Shown piece by piece: positions 34,281-43,918 of a stretch of 64,000 nt of DNA (the stretch's first letter is position 1; the number at the start of each line of letters is the position of its first letter). The translations under genes and the position numbers were made by a program. This stretch comes from Neomicrococcus aestuarii (GTDB lineage: Bacteria > Actinomycetota > Actinomycetes > Actinomycetales > Micrococcaceae). The stretch is from the NCBI RefSeq assembly GCF_014201135.1, contig NZ_JACHDR010000001.1:62001-126000 (forward strand). The letters run 5' to 3'. The notes under the pieces are model-generated. The model was not told where the DNA came from, did no database searches, and worked only from the letters and a program-made list of their open reading frames with translations.

Positions 34281-34898
34281 ATGGGCCAAGCAGATCGCCT
34301 GTATAGAGAAACTGAAGAAACAACCGCGTCACCATGGCGCACGGGGACACGCGCTGTTCCATCCGATTGGTTTGTAGATCCGGCAGATCCGGATGCAGCC
34401 AAGCGGTATGAGGCAACGCAAGCACAAACGTTAGAGGATCAGGCTACTGCTTTCTTGGCAGAGTATGACCTTGACGAATCGGGAACGCCTTCCTCCCTCC
34501 ACGGAGGAATCGGCGAAGTAGTGAATTTGCTTCCAGAGCGCTCGGGGGATGCGCCGGAAACTGTTGTACCGCTAAAAGTTGACCCGCAGCGTGACCGTGA
34601 GGCGCGCCGCGAGAAGAAGAACACGGCTGGTAAAACGTGGGTTGGCTTGCCATCCCTGTTTGGTGTCGCTGATGAAGGCGAGTTGGCCTGGCAGTCTGAG
34701 TCGCTTTGCGCTCAGACGGACCCAGAAGCGTTCTTCCCAGAAAAGGGCGGCTCCACTCGCGACGCTAAGAAGGTTTGCGTGCAGTGCACCGTACGTCAGG
34801 AATGCCTTGATTACGCGCTCAAGAATGATGAGCGTTTTGGCATTTGGGGCGGTATGAGCGAGCGTGAACGCCGCCGTTTGCGAAAGCGAGCAGTCTAA
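34281..34898 (+). CDS. WhiB-family iron-sulfur regulator (WhiB2/WhmD-like) with long N-terminal extension
   Basis: A 205-residue protein. The WhiB domain fills residues about 137-203: four cluster cysteines C143, C166, C169 and C175, the FGIWGGMSERERRRL turn, and a basic C-terminus for DNA binding. EAFFPEKGGSTRDAKKVC resembles WhiB2/WhmD, which control septation with sigma factor. Residues 1-125 are a hydrophilic extension (SDWFVDPADPDAAKRYEATQ) absent from typical 80-130-residue WhiBs. GGGGAAAGG upstream supports the ATG at 34281. Confidence 0.88.
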   Translation: MGQADRLYRETEETTASPWRTGTRAVPSDWFVDPADPDAAKRYEATQAQTLEDQATAFLAEYDLDESGTPSSLHGGIGEVVNLLPERSGDAPETVVPLKVDPQRDREARREKKNTAGKTWVGLPSLFGVADEGELAWQSESLCAQTDPEAFFPEKGGSTRDAKKVCVQCTVRQECLDYALKNDERFGIWGGMSERERRRLRKRAV

Positions 34899-37800
34899 TT
34901 CACAGCCGGGTTCGCGTTACTGCTGTCCTTGCTTCTCACAACGGGGCATCGTATTTGCCGGAAACTTTGGCCGCCTTGCGCGGCCAAAGTCGTGTTCCGG
35001 ACCAATTCGTAGCCATCGACGCGGGGTCCACTGATGACACCGCGTCGATTTTCCGTACCCATTTGCCGGAATCAGCGGTGTTCCTTGAGGCGCCTGCGGG
35101 CGGCTTCGGACTCGCGTTGACGGCAGCTGCGGATCATTTGCCCGCGCCGGATCCGGACATTCAGGATTGGCTTTGGCTCCAGCACGACGACGCAGCCCCG
35201 GTCCCGAATGCCCTTGCGGTTTTGCTCGAGGCAGTTGAGAGATCCCCGGCTGTAGTCATTGCCGGTTGTAAACAGCTCGAGGCTGGTCGGGAGCGCGCTC
35301 TCCTTGACGTTGGGCTATCGGTGACGCGTCATGCCGAGCGCATGACCATGCTGGAACTTGATGAACAGGATCAGGGTCAGCATGACGGCACTTCGGATGT
35401 TTTTGCCGTCAACTCCGCCGGTCTCTTGGTGCGCCTCGATGTGTGGCGAGAGCTCCAAGGTTTCGATCCATCCTTGCCGTTCACTGGTGACGATGTTGAT
35501 TTAGCGTGGCGAGCCAGAGCGGCCGGCCACCGTGTGATCGTGGTGCCGCAAGCGCGCATGATCCACGAACCGCTCGGCGTGAAGATTCGTACGGACCGGA
35601 CGGCGCAACGTCGCGCGGCCTCCTATTTGCGGCTCAAACACGCTCCCACTTGGACGGTGCCCTTCGTGGCTATCGCCGTGGTGCTTGGCGGTTTCGGCCG
35701 ACTCATCTCCGGGATTTTTGCGAAAGATCCCGCCTACGGGTTCGGACAGTTCGGAGCCTCGTGGGCTCCCTTGTGGCACCCCATCAAACTTGCTCAAGCC
35801 AGGCGTCTTGCGAAGAAAACTCGCAAGGTACCGCGCTCTGTGATCAGCCGAGCCTTCGCCGACCCGTCCGATGTAGCGCACATCCGCCGTCGTAATAGGG
35901 ATCTGTACGCCGCCCGGGCCGCAGCCGAAGCGGTCCCCACGGAGAGCGAGCTCGCGAACGGCGCGGGGTTGACCCCTGGCGCCGCTGAACTCGCGAACGC
36001 CACCGGCGGCAACGACGACTTCGAAGCTCTCGACGCCCCAGCGAAACCGTCGTTAGTTCCGGCGGCCGCCATCCTCAGCATCCTGACACTGGTCCTTTCG
36101 CTCGTGGGATTGCGCCACGTCCTGGGAGCGTCCTCGCTCGTGGGAGGCTCGCTACTTCCGATCTCCACGAACATCCAAGATCTCTGGAACAACGTCGCCA
36201 GCTGGTGGCAGCCAGATTCCCTCGGAGTTCCGGCGGCGGGTGACCCCTTTGACGCTCTTCTGCTTACCATGGCTGCGATCAGCGGAGATCACGCGAACAT
36301 CGCGGCCGTGACCCTCTATCTTGGCGCCATGATGCTGGCCGGCTGGACAGCCCTGTGGTTCACCCGCGCTGTGACTTCGCGGATTTTCGCTCGCTTCTTG
36401 GTTGCTCTGTTGTGGGCTGTGCATCCGGTGCTCATTGTTGCGCTGTCGCAAGGTCGACCAGGTGCCGTTCTTGCGCACATCACGTTGCCGGTGCTCGCGG
36501 GGCTGCTCTTTCAGGCTCTCGGTATCAAGGACAGTCAGAAAGTGGAGCGCCACAAGGGTGCTCGCGTTGCGAGCCGCGCTGGAGCGGCTCTTGCGATGGC
36601 CCTCGTAGCGGTGGGTTCGCCCGTCACCGCGGTGTTCGTGGTCGCAGTCGTGCTCGTTGCTGCAGTGATTGCCGTGGTCTCAATCGCCTTCGGCGCGGGA
36701 AGCGCGGGAAGTTTCAGCAAGAAGCGCAACGGCGAGGCCACCAACGCGCGAAACCATGAGCCCAGCGTTCTCAAGAGGGTTCGTGCACTCTGGTGGACAC
36801 CGCTGCCGACTCTCGTGGTGTTCGCGCCACTCGTAGTCCAGTGGTTCACCCAGCGTGCCGCCCACGAGGACTTTGCCTGGTCCCAAGCGATTCGTGAACT
36901 CCTCCTCGATCCCGGCGCACCGCAGGCCTTTGATCCCGCGCCGCTCTGGCAACAGGTCCTTGGGTTCCCGCTGGAACTGTCGCAGCAAGCAACGCTTTTG
37001 GGCGTCCCAGTTCTTGTGATCGCCCTCGTTATCGGCGCTCCGCTGCTGCTCACCGCCGTGGCAGCGCTGTTCGTCCCGAAGCTTGGCGGCAATATCGCCC
37101 GCTATAGCGTCCTCGTGGGACTGCTGGCCCTCGCATGCTCCGCAACGGGTGCTTTGGTGACGGTCGCGCTGGACCGGGGCAGCGTCGTCGTACCGTTTAA
37201 CGGGCCCCTCGTGTCCGTGCTGACTCTCGCGCTCGTCACCGCAGCGGCAACGCTGTTGAACCACGAATCCGCGCCGGCCGTGCGCCGTGTTTCCGCCGCC
37301 CTTGTGGCCGTGAGCGTTCTGGCAGCGGGAACTGTCTTCCTAGCGCCTCGAATTGCAGACCCGGCCAACTCGCCAAGCGCAGACGTGGCGGCCGGAGACC
37401 TCACTGCACTCGGTGCATCCCAAGCCGTCATCGGTGGACGCGAAGCCCTGTTGCCAGCGACCGCGGCGGACCGTGGCCGCGGCGAATTTGAAGAGCGGAC
37501 CCTCGTCATTGAGACGGCTGCGGCAGATGATTCCCAGACGACGACGCCTGCCGTTTCCGCACGTCTGATGAACCGTGGCGGCGACACGCTCGACTCGATC
37601 TCGGCGGCTCACTTTGCCTCCGCGCTGGACGGTTCGCTGATCGCGGCCAAACCCTCCGACGCGAGCACGGCCGAAACCGAAGTCCGCAACGTGGTGGCCT
37701 CCATCATGACCGGCAACTCGAGCGATGTCCGCGAAACTCTCGCTGGCTTGGGCGTTTCCTTCGTGGCAATCGACGGGATTGTGGATGTCACGGATCCGCT

Positions 37801-38356
37801 GTTGTCCCGCGTCCGCGCAGTTCCAGGGCTGACCGAAGTGGGGGATACCGCCGCCGGATGGCTCTGGCGCGTGGCTCCGCTGGATGGTGCCGTTGAAGCG
37901 ACGGGCCAACCGGCCGCATCCACCGCGAACGTACGCGTGCTGAACCGGGACGGAAGCGTCGCCCAGTTCGTGCCGTCCACCTACGCATCGGTCAGCGGAT
38001 TCACCGTCCCTGCCGGCGAGGCCAACCGCGTGGTGGTCATGGCGCAAGAGCGTGACGCCGCCTGGCAAGCCACGGTGAACGGGCAGAACCTTGAGCGAGC
38101 CGTCAACGTCCCCGGAGTTCCGGCGTGGGCGCAAGCATTCACACTGCCTGAAGACGGCGGAACGCTGGAGATCACCTACGCCTCTCCGTGGCGAATCCCG
38201 GTCTTTATCGGCGGCGGACTAGTGCTGTTGATGGTCCTCTTGCTGGCGATTCCGTTGCCGAAGCGGCAGCTGGCACGCTTGAGCGAAGATCACCGGTACC
38301 GTCCGGAAAACGCACCGGAGGAACAAGCCGACGCTCCCGCGAGCAAGGAGGCGTAA
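34898..38356 (+). CDS. Large membrane family-2 glycosyltransferase; start codon unclear
   Basis: Coding sequence is clear from about base 34904: VRVTAVLASHNGASYLPETL is the normal first strand of a GT2 domain, followed by AIDAGSTDDT and QHDDAAPVP (DXD-like) and GDDVDLAWRARAAG. No ATG, GTG or TTG exists between the in-frame stop at 34865 and TTG 34955, which would cut the fold; ATT at 34898, overlapping the whiB stop, is suggested. After residue 250 come about 12 membrane segments and a large exported C-terminal domain. It probably builds a surface glycan (mycobacterial analogues act in arabinogalactan or related polymers). DUF5719 follows. Confidence 0.8.
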   Translation: MHSRVRVTAVLASHNGASYLPETLAALRGQSRVPDQFVAIDAGSTDDTASIFRTHLPESAVFLEAPAGGFGLALTAAADHLPAPDPDIQDWLWLQHDDAAPVPNALAVLLEAVERSPAVVIAGCKQLEAGRERALLDVGLSVTRHAERMTMLELDEQDQGQHDGTSDVFAVNSAGLLVRLDVWRELQGFDPSLPFTGDDVDLAWRARAAGHRVIVVPQARMIHEPLGVKIRTDRTAQRRAASYLRLKHAPTWTVPFVAIAVVLGGFGRLISGIFAKDPAYGFGQFGASWAPLWHPIKLAQARRLAKKTRKVPRSVISRAFADPSDVAHIRRRNRDLYAARAAAEAVPTESELANGAGLTPGAAELANATGGNDDFEALDAPAKPSLVPAAAILSILTLVLSLVGLRHVLGASSLVGGSLLPISTNIQDLWNNVASWWQPDSLGVPAAGDPFDALLLTMAAISGDHANIAAVTLYLGAMMLAGWTALWFTRAVTSRIFARFLVALLWAVHPVLIVALSQGRPGAVLAHITLPVLAGLLFQALGIKDSQKVERHKGARVASRAGAALAMALVAVGSPVTAVFVVAVVLVAAVIAVVSIAFGAGSAGSFSKKRNGEATNARNHEPSVLKRVRALWWTPLPTLVVFAPLVVQWFTQRAAHEDFAWSQAIRELLLDPGAPQAFDPAPLWQQVLGFPLELSQQATLLGVPVLVIALVIGAPLLLTAVAALFVPKLGGNIARYSVLVGLLALACSATGALVTVALDRGSVVVPFNGPLVSVLTLALVTAAATLLNHESAPAVRRVSAALVAVSVLAAGTVFLAPRIADPANSPSADVAAGDLTALGASQAVIGGREALLPATAADRGRGEFEERTLVIETAAADDSQTTTPAVSARLMNRGGDTLDSISAAHFASALDGSLIAAKPSDASTAETEVRNVVASIMTGNSSDVRETLAGLGVSFVAIDGIVDVTDPLLSRVRAVPGLTEVGDTAAGWLWRVAPLDGAVEATGQPAASTANVRVLNRDGSVAQFVPSTYASVSGFTVPAGEANRVVVMAQERDAAWQATVNGQNLERAVNVPGVPAWAQAFTLPEDGGTLEITYASPWRIPVFIGGGLVLLMVLLLAIPLPKRQLARLSEDHRYRPENAPEEQADAPASKEA
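35184..35193 (-). repeat. GCGTCGTCGT motif copy 9
   Basis: In the GT2 gene at the DXD-like HDDAAP segment, non-coding strand; preceded by GGGGCT, followed by GCTGGAGCC. Confidence 0.6.
37182..37191 (+). repeat. GCGTCGTCGT motif copy 10
   Basis: In the C-terminal half of the glycosyltransferase gene, read as Ser-Val-Val-Val; preceded by GGCA, followed by ACCGTTTA. Confidence 0.6.
37539..37548 (-). repeat. GCGTCGTCGT motif copy 11
   Basis: In the exported loop of the glycosyltransferase, read as Thr-Thr-Thr on the coding strand; followed by CTGGGAAT on its own strand. Confidence 0.6.
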
Positions 38357-38359
38357 CCG

Positions 38360-40033
38360 GTGTCAAAACATGCGAAAACGTCTGAAGAAGCTGAGATGAC
38401 TGCCGAAAACGAGAGCCCAGCGAAGCAGCGCAAACCGTTCCCGTGGAAATCGAGCATCGGTGGCGTCCTGTTGGTGGGCCTCGCCGCAGGTGTGATCGTC
38501 GCTGAACCAGCGCTCAAAAGCATCACCACAGAGACCGCAACGTTTGAGGCACCTGTGGCTGATGTTCCTTCGGCGGACACGTTGCTTTCGTGCGCCGCCA
38601 CCCCAGCCCTCGTGAACACGGATGCCACCACGGATTCGCAATTCACCGCAGACACTACCGAGCAAACTACGGGCGTGAGCGTCGGCGTGCTCTCTGACGC
38701 GGGCTCTCGCATCCCCGGCGTAAGCATCACGTCCCTCGCCGAGCAAAGCGCGCTCGACGGTTCCGGAGAAAGCTCCGCCACAGCCACAGCAAAGCACCTC
38801 ACCCAGCGCATTCCAGAAAAGCAGGCCACCCAGCTACTCTCCAGCGGCGAGGACGGCACCACCAACGTGGTGGGAAAGAACCTTTCGGACAGCCGTGAGA
38901 GCTTTGCGAAGCTCGCCGCGCAATCGCTGGGAAACCAGCCCACGATGATCTCGGGAATGCGGACCACGCTGAGCAAGGACGGCGATCTCGCCGGATTCTC
39001 ATCGGCACCGTGCATGGCCCCGAGCTACGATCAGTGGCTCGTGGGAGCGTCCACCGCAACCGAAAACACCTCGATCCTCACCATTGCCAACCCGTCCGAT
39101 TCCCCAGCGACCGTCAGCGTGAGCGTCTACGGCTCCACGGACGAAGAGCCGCAAGTGGGAACGCTGGACCGACTCGTCATTGCCCCCGGCGCGCAGTATT
39201 CGATGCTCGTGGGCGGCATTGTGCCGAATGACCCAGCCGTCTCCCTCCGGGTGCAGTCTCAGGGCGGGGCCGTGAGCGCGAGCATCCAACAGAGCGCGCT
39301 ACGGGGTCTGGTTCCGGCCGGTATCGACACGATTTCCAGCGGCGTCGGCGCCAGCACGGACACCGTGGTGCCATTCGTGTGGGTGCAATCTGCAGCCGCC
39401 ACTAAGAGCTTGACCTCCGGCGCAGAAGGACGCGCGGGAACTGAGCTGCTGGTCAGTGTGCCGGGAGCTGCAGCCGCGACGGTTAAAGCCGTTGCCACGG
39501 ACGCGTCCGGAACCAAGCACACCATTGAGATCCCGAATGCGCTCCCGGGCGGACGTACCAGCGCGGTGTCGTTGGACTCTTTGCCGGCGGGTTCCTATTC
39601 GATCCGCGTCAGCGCTAACCGCTCGATCGTTGCTGGCGCCCGCACGGTGCGCGGCGATTCGGTCACCCGTGCGCACGATTCGGCGTTCATTGCGGCGGGG
39701 GAGCGGCTGAGTCAGCGCCAGTTGGTGACACTTCCGGAAGGCGGGAATCCGTACGTTTTGTTGTCGACGGACGACGCCGCAGCTTCCGTTTCCCTCCGAT
39801 CCCTCGGCTCAGATGGGACCTTGGGTCAGGCGATAACGCACAAGATTGCCGCAAACTCCACCCTCATGGTGGACACGAAGCTTTTTGAATCGTCGCGGTC
39901 CTTTGTCCTGGATACCAGCGGCGGAGCGGTCTATGGAGGCGGCTTGAGCGTGAGTGGAAAGACGGGCGTCACCGCCTTCACGATCCAACCGAGCTCGAGC
40001 GCGACGCAGGGAATCCCGGTCATCCTGCCGTAG
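38360..40033 (+). CDS. DUF5719 membrane-anchored exported protein
   Basis: A 557-residue protein with a cytoplasmic basic tail, one N-terminal membrane helix (SIGGVLLVGLAAGVIVAEPAL, about 31-51) and a long exported beta-rich region (for example ILTIANPSDSPATVSVSVYG and LPAGSYSIRVSANRSIVAGARTV) suggestive of repeated Ig-like sandwiches. It matches DUF5719, which sits after the GT2/WhiB pair in many actinobacteria. The GTG at 38360 has AAGGAGG seven bases upstream, inside the end of the previous gene, implying coupling. Probably acts with the glycosyltransferase in the envelope. Confidence 0.82.
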   Translation: MSKHAKTSEEAEMTAENESPAKQRKPFPWKSSIGGVLLVGLAAGVIVAEPALKSITTETATFEAPVADVPSADTLLSCAATPALVNTDATTDSQFTADTTEQTTGVSVGVLSDAGSRIPGVSITSLAEQSALDGSGESSATATAKHLTQRIPEKQATQLLSSGEDGTTNVVGKNLSDSRESFAKLAAQSLGNQPTMISGMRTTLSKDGDLAGFSSAPCMAPSYDQWLVGASTATENTSILTIANPSDSPATVSVSVYGSTDEEPQVGTLDRLVIAPGAQYSMLVGGIVPNDPAVSLRVQSQGGAVSASIQQSALRGLVPAGIDTISSGVGASTDTVVPFVWVQSAAATKSLTSGAEGRAGTELLVSVPGAAAATVKAVATDASGTKHTIEIPNALPGGRTSAVSLDSLPAGSYSIRVSANRSIVAGARTVRGDSVTRAHDSAFIAAGERLSQRQLVTLPEGGNPYVLLSTDDAAASVSLRSLGSDGTLGQAITHKIAANSTLMVDTKLFESSRSFVLDTSGGAVYGGGLSVSGKTGVTAFTIQPSSSATQGIPVILP

Positions 40034-40056
40034 CGCTTTCTTTAGCGGCGGCTTCT

Positions 40057-40548
40057 TTAGCGGCGGCGCGGGCGGCCGTAGCGAGGATCAACGTCCTCGG
40101 GGGAGACGGCCAAGAGCTCGCCCACCAGCTCGGCGACCACGTCATTGACGATGTCCGGAAGCTCTGCGGCGTCATCTGACATGTCTTCAACCGGGCGTCG
40201 GAAGATCGTGATGATGGGCGGGTTGCGGGGAGTTCGCGCGAACGCCTGACCAACAGGAACCCCGCGACCCAAAGCCGCACCATGCAGGAGCCCGGCTGTG
40301 GGCGGGATGAGTTCAATGTTGACCTCGAGCTCTGAGAGTTCTCTCTCAAAACGCGATTGGGCTTCTTCCACGGATTCGAACACTAAGTCTTGAAAGCGTT
40401 CTTCGCGGGTACGGGAGCCTGGAAGAGTCTGCACCAAGAGGGCTCCGCGCAGTCCACGGCCGTGACGATTCCGGCGGCGATTCAGGAAACTTCGTCCCTG
40501 TGCGGCCGGACCCGATTCTTCATCAGGAAACACGAAACGAGCGGACAT
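40057..40548 (-). CDS. Metallopeptidase-like (DUF1025/zincin-fold) protein without HExxH
   Basis: A 163-residue protein. Basic N-terminal RRRNRHGRGLRG, then ERFQDLVFESVEEAQSRFERELSELEV and NPPIITIFRRPVEDM resemble the small zincin-like metallopeptidase family encoded between whiB2 and DUF3499 (Rv3259 position). The segment where HExxHxxG is expected reads VNDVVAELVGELLAVSPEDVD, so zinc binding and peptidase activity are doubtful. It diverges from DUF3499 by 50 bases. Confidence 0.7.
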   Translation of the reverse strand: MSARFVFPDEESGPAAQGRSFLNRRRNRHGRGLRGALLVQTLPGSRTREERFQDLVFESVEEAQSRFERELSELEVNIELIPPTAGLLHGAALGRGVPVGQAFARTPRNPPIITIFRRPVEDMSDDAAELPDIVNDVVAELVGELLAVSPEDVDPRYGRPRRR

Positions 40549-40598
40549 ACCTAAAGCTTACTCTTTCAGAATAGGGAAGAGAGGTAAGGTAGTTTTTC

Positions 40599-40970
40599 GT
40601 GAGATCGGTGAGACAGTGTTCGCGACAAGGGTGCAAATCGCCAGCAGTGGCGACACTAACGTACGTCTATGCTGATTCGACGGCGGTCCTGGGGCCTTTG
40701 GCCCAACACGCTGAGCCGCACTGCTATGACTTGTGCGAAGACCACGCGAACCGCATGAGCGTGCCGCGTGGATGGAGCGTCCTGCACATTGATCGGTCCG
40801 CCACCGACGTGCCGCTGGACCCTAATGACCTCTACGCTCTAGCCTCCGCGGTGAAAGAAGCCAAGGAAAAGCCAGAGCTGAAGCCAGAAGAGCCACGCGA
40901 GCCGCTCACTCCGCCTTCTGCCGACGGCCCCCGCCGTGGCCACTTGCGCATACTGCCGCCGCAGGGCTAA
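40599..40970 (+). CDS. DUF3499 family protein
   Basis: A 123-residue protein with a likely zinc-ribbon-like cluster: QCSRQGCKSPA near the N-terminus and HCYDLCEDHANR near residue 43-54, giving four Cys/His pairs. The C-terminal third is a charged Pro/Glu-rich tail. It matches DUF3499 (mycobacterial Rv3258c), conserved next to whiB2 and mannose genes. The GTG at 40599 follows GAGGTAAGG. Function is unknown. Confidence 0.82.
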   Translation: MRSVRQCSRQGCKSPAVATLTYVYADSTAVLGPLAQHAEPHCYDLCEDHANRMSVPRGWSVLHIDRSATDVPLDPNDLYALASAVKEAKEKPELKPEEPREPLTPPSADGPRRGHLRILPPQG

Positions 40971-41095
40971 CACCTCCTGTCGTATCGCCCAGAGCTCTTG
41001 TTCCAGAGCATTCGCCTCAGAACACATTCCGTTTCCGTGTCATAGCGAGACTGGACGCCGTAAACCGAACCCGGTACGGCACATAGAATGGGTGT

Positions 41096-41293
41096 ATGGC
41101 TTTACCCTCTCAAGAACTCCTGTCAGTGTTGCGTTGCCCCGTGACGAAATCCGCCCTCAAGCTTGATGGCGAAGAACTGGTGGCCACAGCCCCAGCCGCG
41201 GATGGCTCCTTCCCGCGCTACCCGGTTATCAACTCGATTCCGCGGCTTGTCGCCGCCTCCAACTCAGACCAGACTTCCGGAGAGGACGCCTAA
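41096..41293 (+). CDS. Trm112-like (UPF0434) small protein
   Basis: A 65-residue protein beginning [23 protein letters not shown] and ending with [10 protein letters not shown], the usual Trm112/YcaR pattern. Only one of the Cys of the zinc site is kept (LRCPVTK). Homologues act as small activating partners of methyltransferases; the methyl-cycle gene ahcY starts four bases after its stop, a suggestive pairing. Confidence 0.75.
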   Translation: MALPSQELLSVLRCPVTKSALKLDGEELVATAPAADGSFPRYPVINSIPRLVAASNSDQTSGEDA

Positions 41294-41297
41294 ACCT

Positions 41298-42785
<1,488 letters not shown>

Positions 42786-42793
42786 GCACTGAG

Positions 42794-42823
42794 CGTCGGG
42801 TCCCTTATTCGAGGGGCCCGACG
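42794..42823 (+). terminator. ahcY terminator
   Basis: CGTCGGG (42794-42800) pairs with CCCGACG (42817-42823), with further CCC/GGG pairing inside; TCTTC follows. Confidence 0.8.
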
Positions 42824-42895
42824 TCTTCATTTCACCCACAGGACTGTTTCGCAGTTCGTGGCCACTGATCGCCATAGGATTTTTGGAGTTCGTTG

Positions 42896-43918
42896 ATGTC
42901 GGAAAACCTGTTTAACCCCAACCAGACTGCGCGCATCCCCACCCACGAGGTGCCCAAATTCTTGAGCGAGAAGTTCGATTCCTCCCCAACGACGCCCGCC
43001 CCAGTAGCGGCTGGTTCTTCGGCTGAGGAGCACGATTCCTTCGGCGCCACCCGCTGGAACCCAGTGGAGGCTGCCAAGAGCTACGGCTCTGAGGAGCAAG
43101 AGCGCGGGGGCTCGCAGCGGGATCATTCCGAGGAGTACGACGACGCAGCCTCGGCTTCCGCTCATACCCTCACCTCGGGTGCCGCTGTAGAACGCGATCG
43201 CGATCCTTCGCGCAGCGTGGGTGCACGGTTCCTGCAGGTGGTGCTTGCGGTGATGTTCCCGTTGCTGGTGCTGATCGGCGCCGTTCGTCTGGTGGCCACC
43301 CCGTGGTTCGCGTGGGCGATCTACAACCGTCCAGGCTTCCCGGCGGACCAGTTTGGTTTCACGAATGAAGAGCGTCTGACTTACGGCAATTACGGCGTGG
43401 ATTACCTCAGCAATTCGGCTGGACAAGAGTACTTGGGAGGGCTCGTTGATGCGAGCGGAAATCCGCTGTTCTTGAACACCGAGGTCTCCCACATGGTGGA
43501 TGTGAAGAACGTGCTCTTGCCGGTGTTCTTCGGGGGACTGGGACTGTTCATTTTGGCTGTGTTGATCATGTTCGCGATCCGCTCCGTGGCCCCGGGCGGC
43601 GTGCGGCGAGGCCTGTTTGCGGGCTCACTCATCACGCTCGTGCTCATCGCTGGATTAGCGACGGCAGCCCTCGTGAACTGGAGCGCGTTCTTCACTGGCG
43701 TTCACCAGCTGTTCTTCAAGGACGGCACGTGGACGTTCAACTATTCGGACACGCTCATTCGCTTGTACCCGCCACAGTTCTGGGTGGACGCTGGCATCGG
43801 CGTAGGAGCGATTGTGCTCTTGACCTGCCTCATCACCCTGATCGCCACGTGGCCCACGCGCCGTCGTCGCGAACATGACAAGCGCGTGGCCCAACTCAAG
43901 CTCGAGACTACTTCTTAG
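42896..43918 (+). CDS. TIGR01906/DUF1461 integral membrane protein
   Basis: A 340-residue protein. The first 95 or so residues are a disordered cytoplasmic tail (SEEYDDAASAS holds a motif copy). Five hydrophobic segments follow, with the family marks LTYGNYGVDYL, EVSHMVDVKNVLLPVF and FKDGTWTFNYSDTLIRLYPPQFW. Members are found beside surface-sugar genes but have no proven role. The ATG at 42896 follows GGAG. Its 3' end overlaps the convergent acyl-CoA synthetase by 11 bases. Confidence 0.83.
   Translation: MSENLFNPNQTARIPTHEVPKFLSEKFDSSPTTPAPVAAGSSAEEHDSFGATRWNPVEAAKSYGSEEQERGGSQRDHSEEYDDAASASAHTLTSGAAVERDRDPSRSVGARFLQVVLAVMFPLLVLIGAVRLVATPWFAWAIYNRPGFPADQFGFTNEERLTYGNYGVDYLSNSAGQEYLGGLVDASGNPLFLNTEVSHMVDVKNVLLPVFFGGLGLFILAVLIMFAIRSVAPGGVRRGLFAGSLITLVLIAGLATAALVNWSAFFTGVHQLFFKDGTWTFNYSDTLIRLYPPQFWVDAGIGVGAIVLLTCLITLIATWPTRRRREHDKRVAQLKLETTS
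43137..43146 (-). repeat. GCGTCGTCGT motif copy 13
   Basis: In the disordered tail of the DUF1461 protein, read as Tyr-Asp-Asp-Ala; preceded by GAGGCT, followed by ACTCCTC. Confidence 0.7.
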
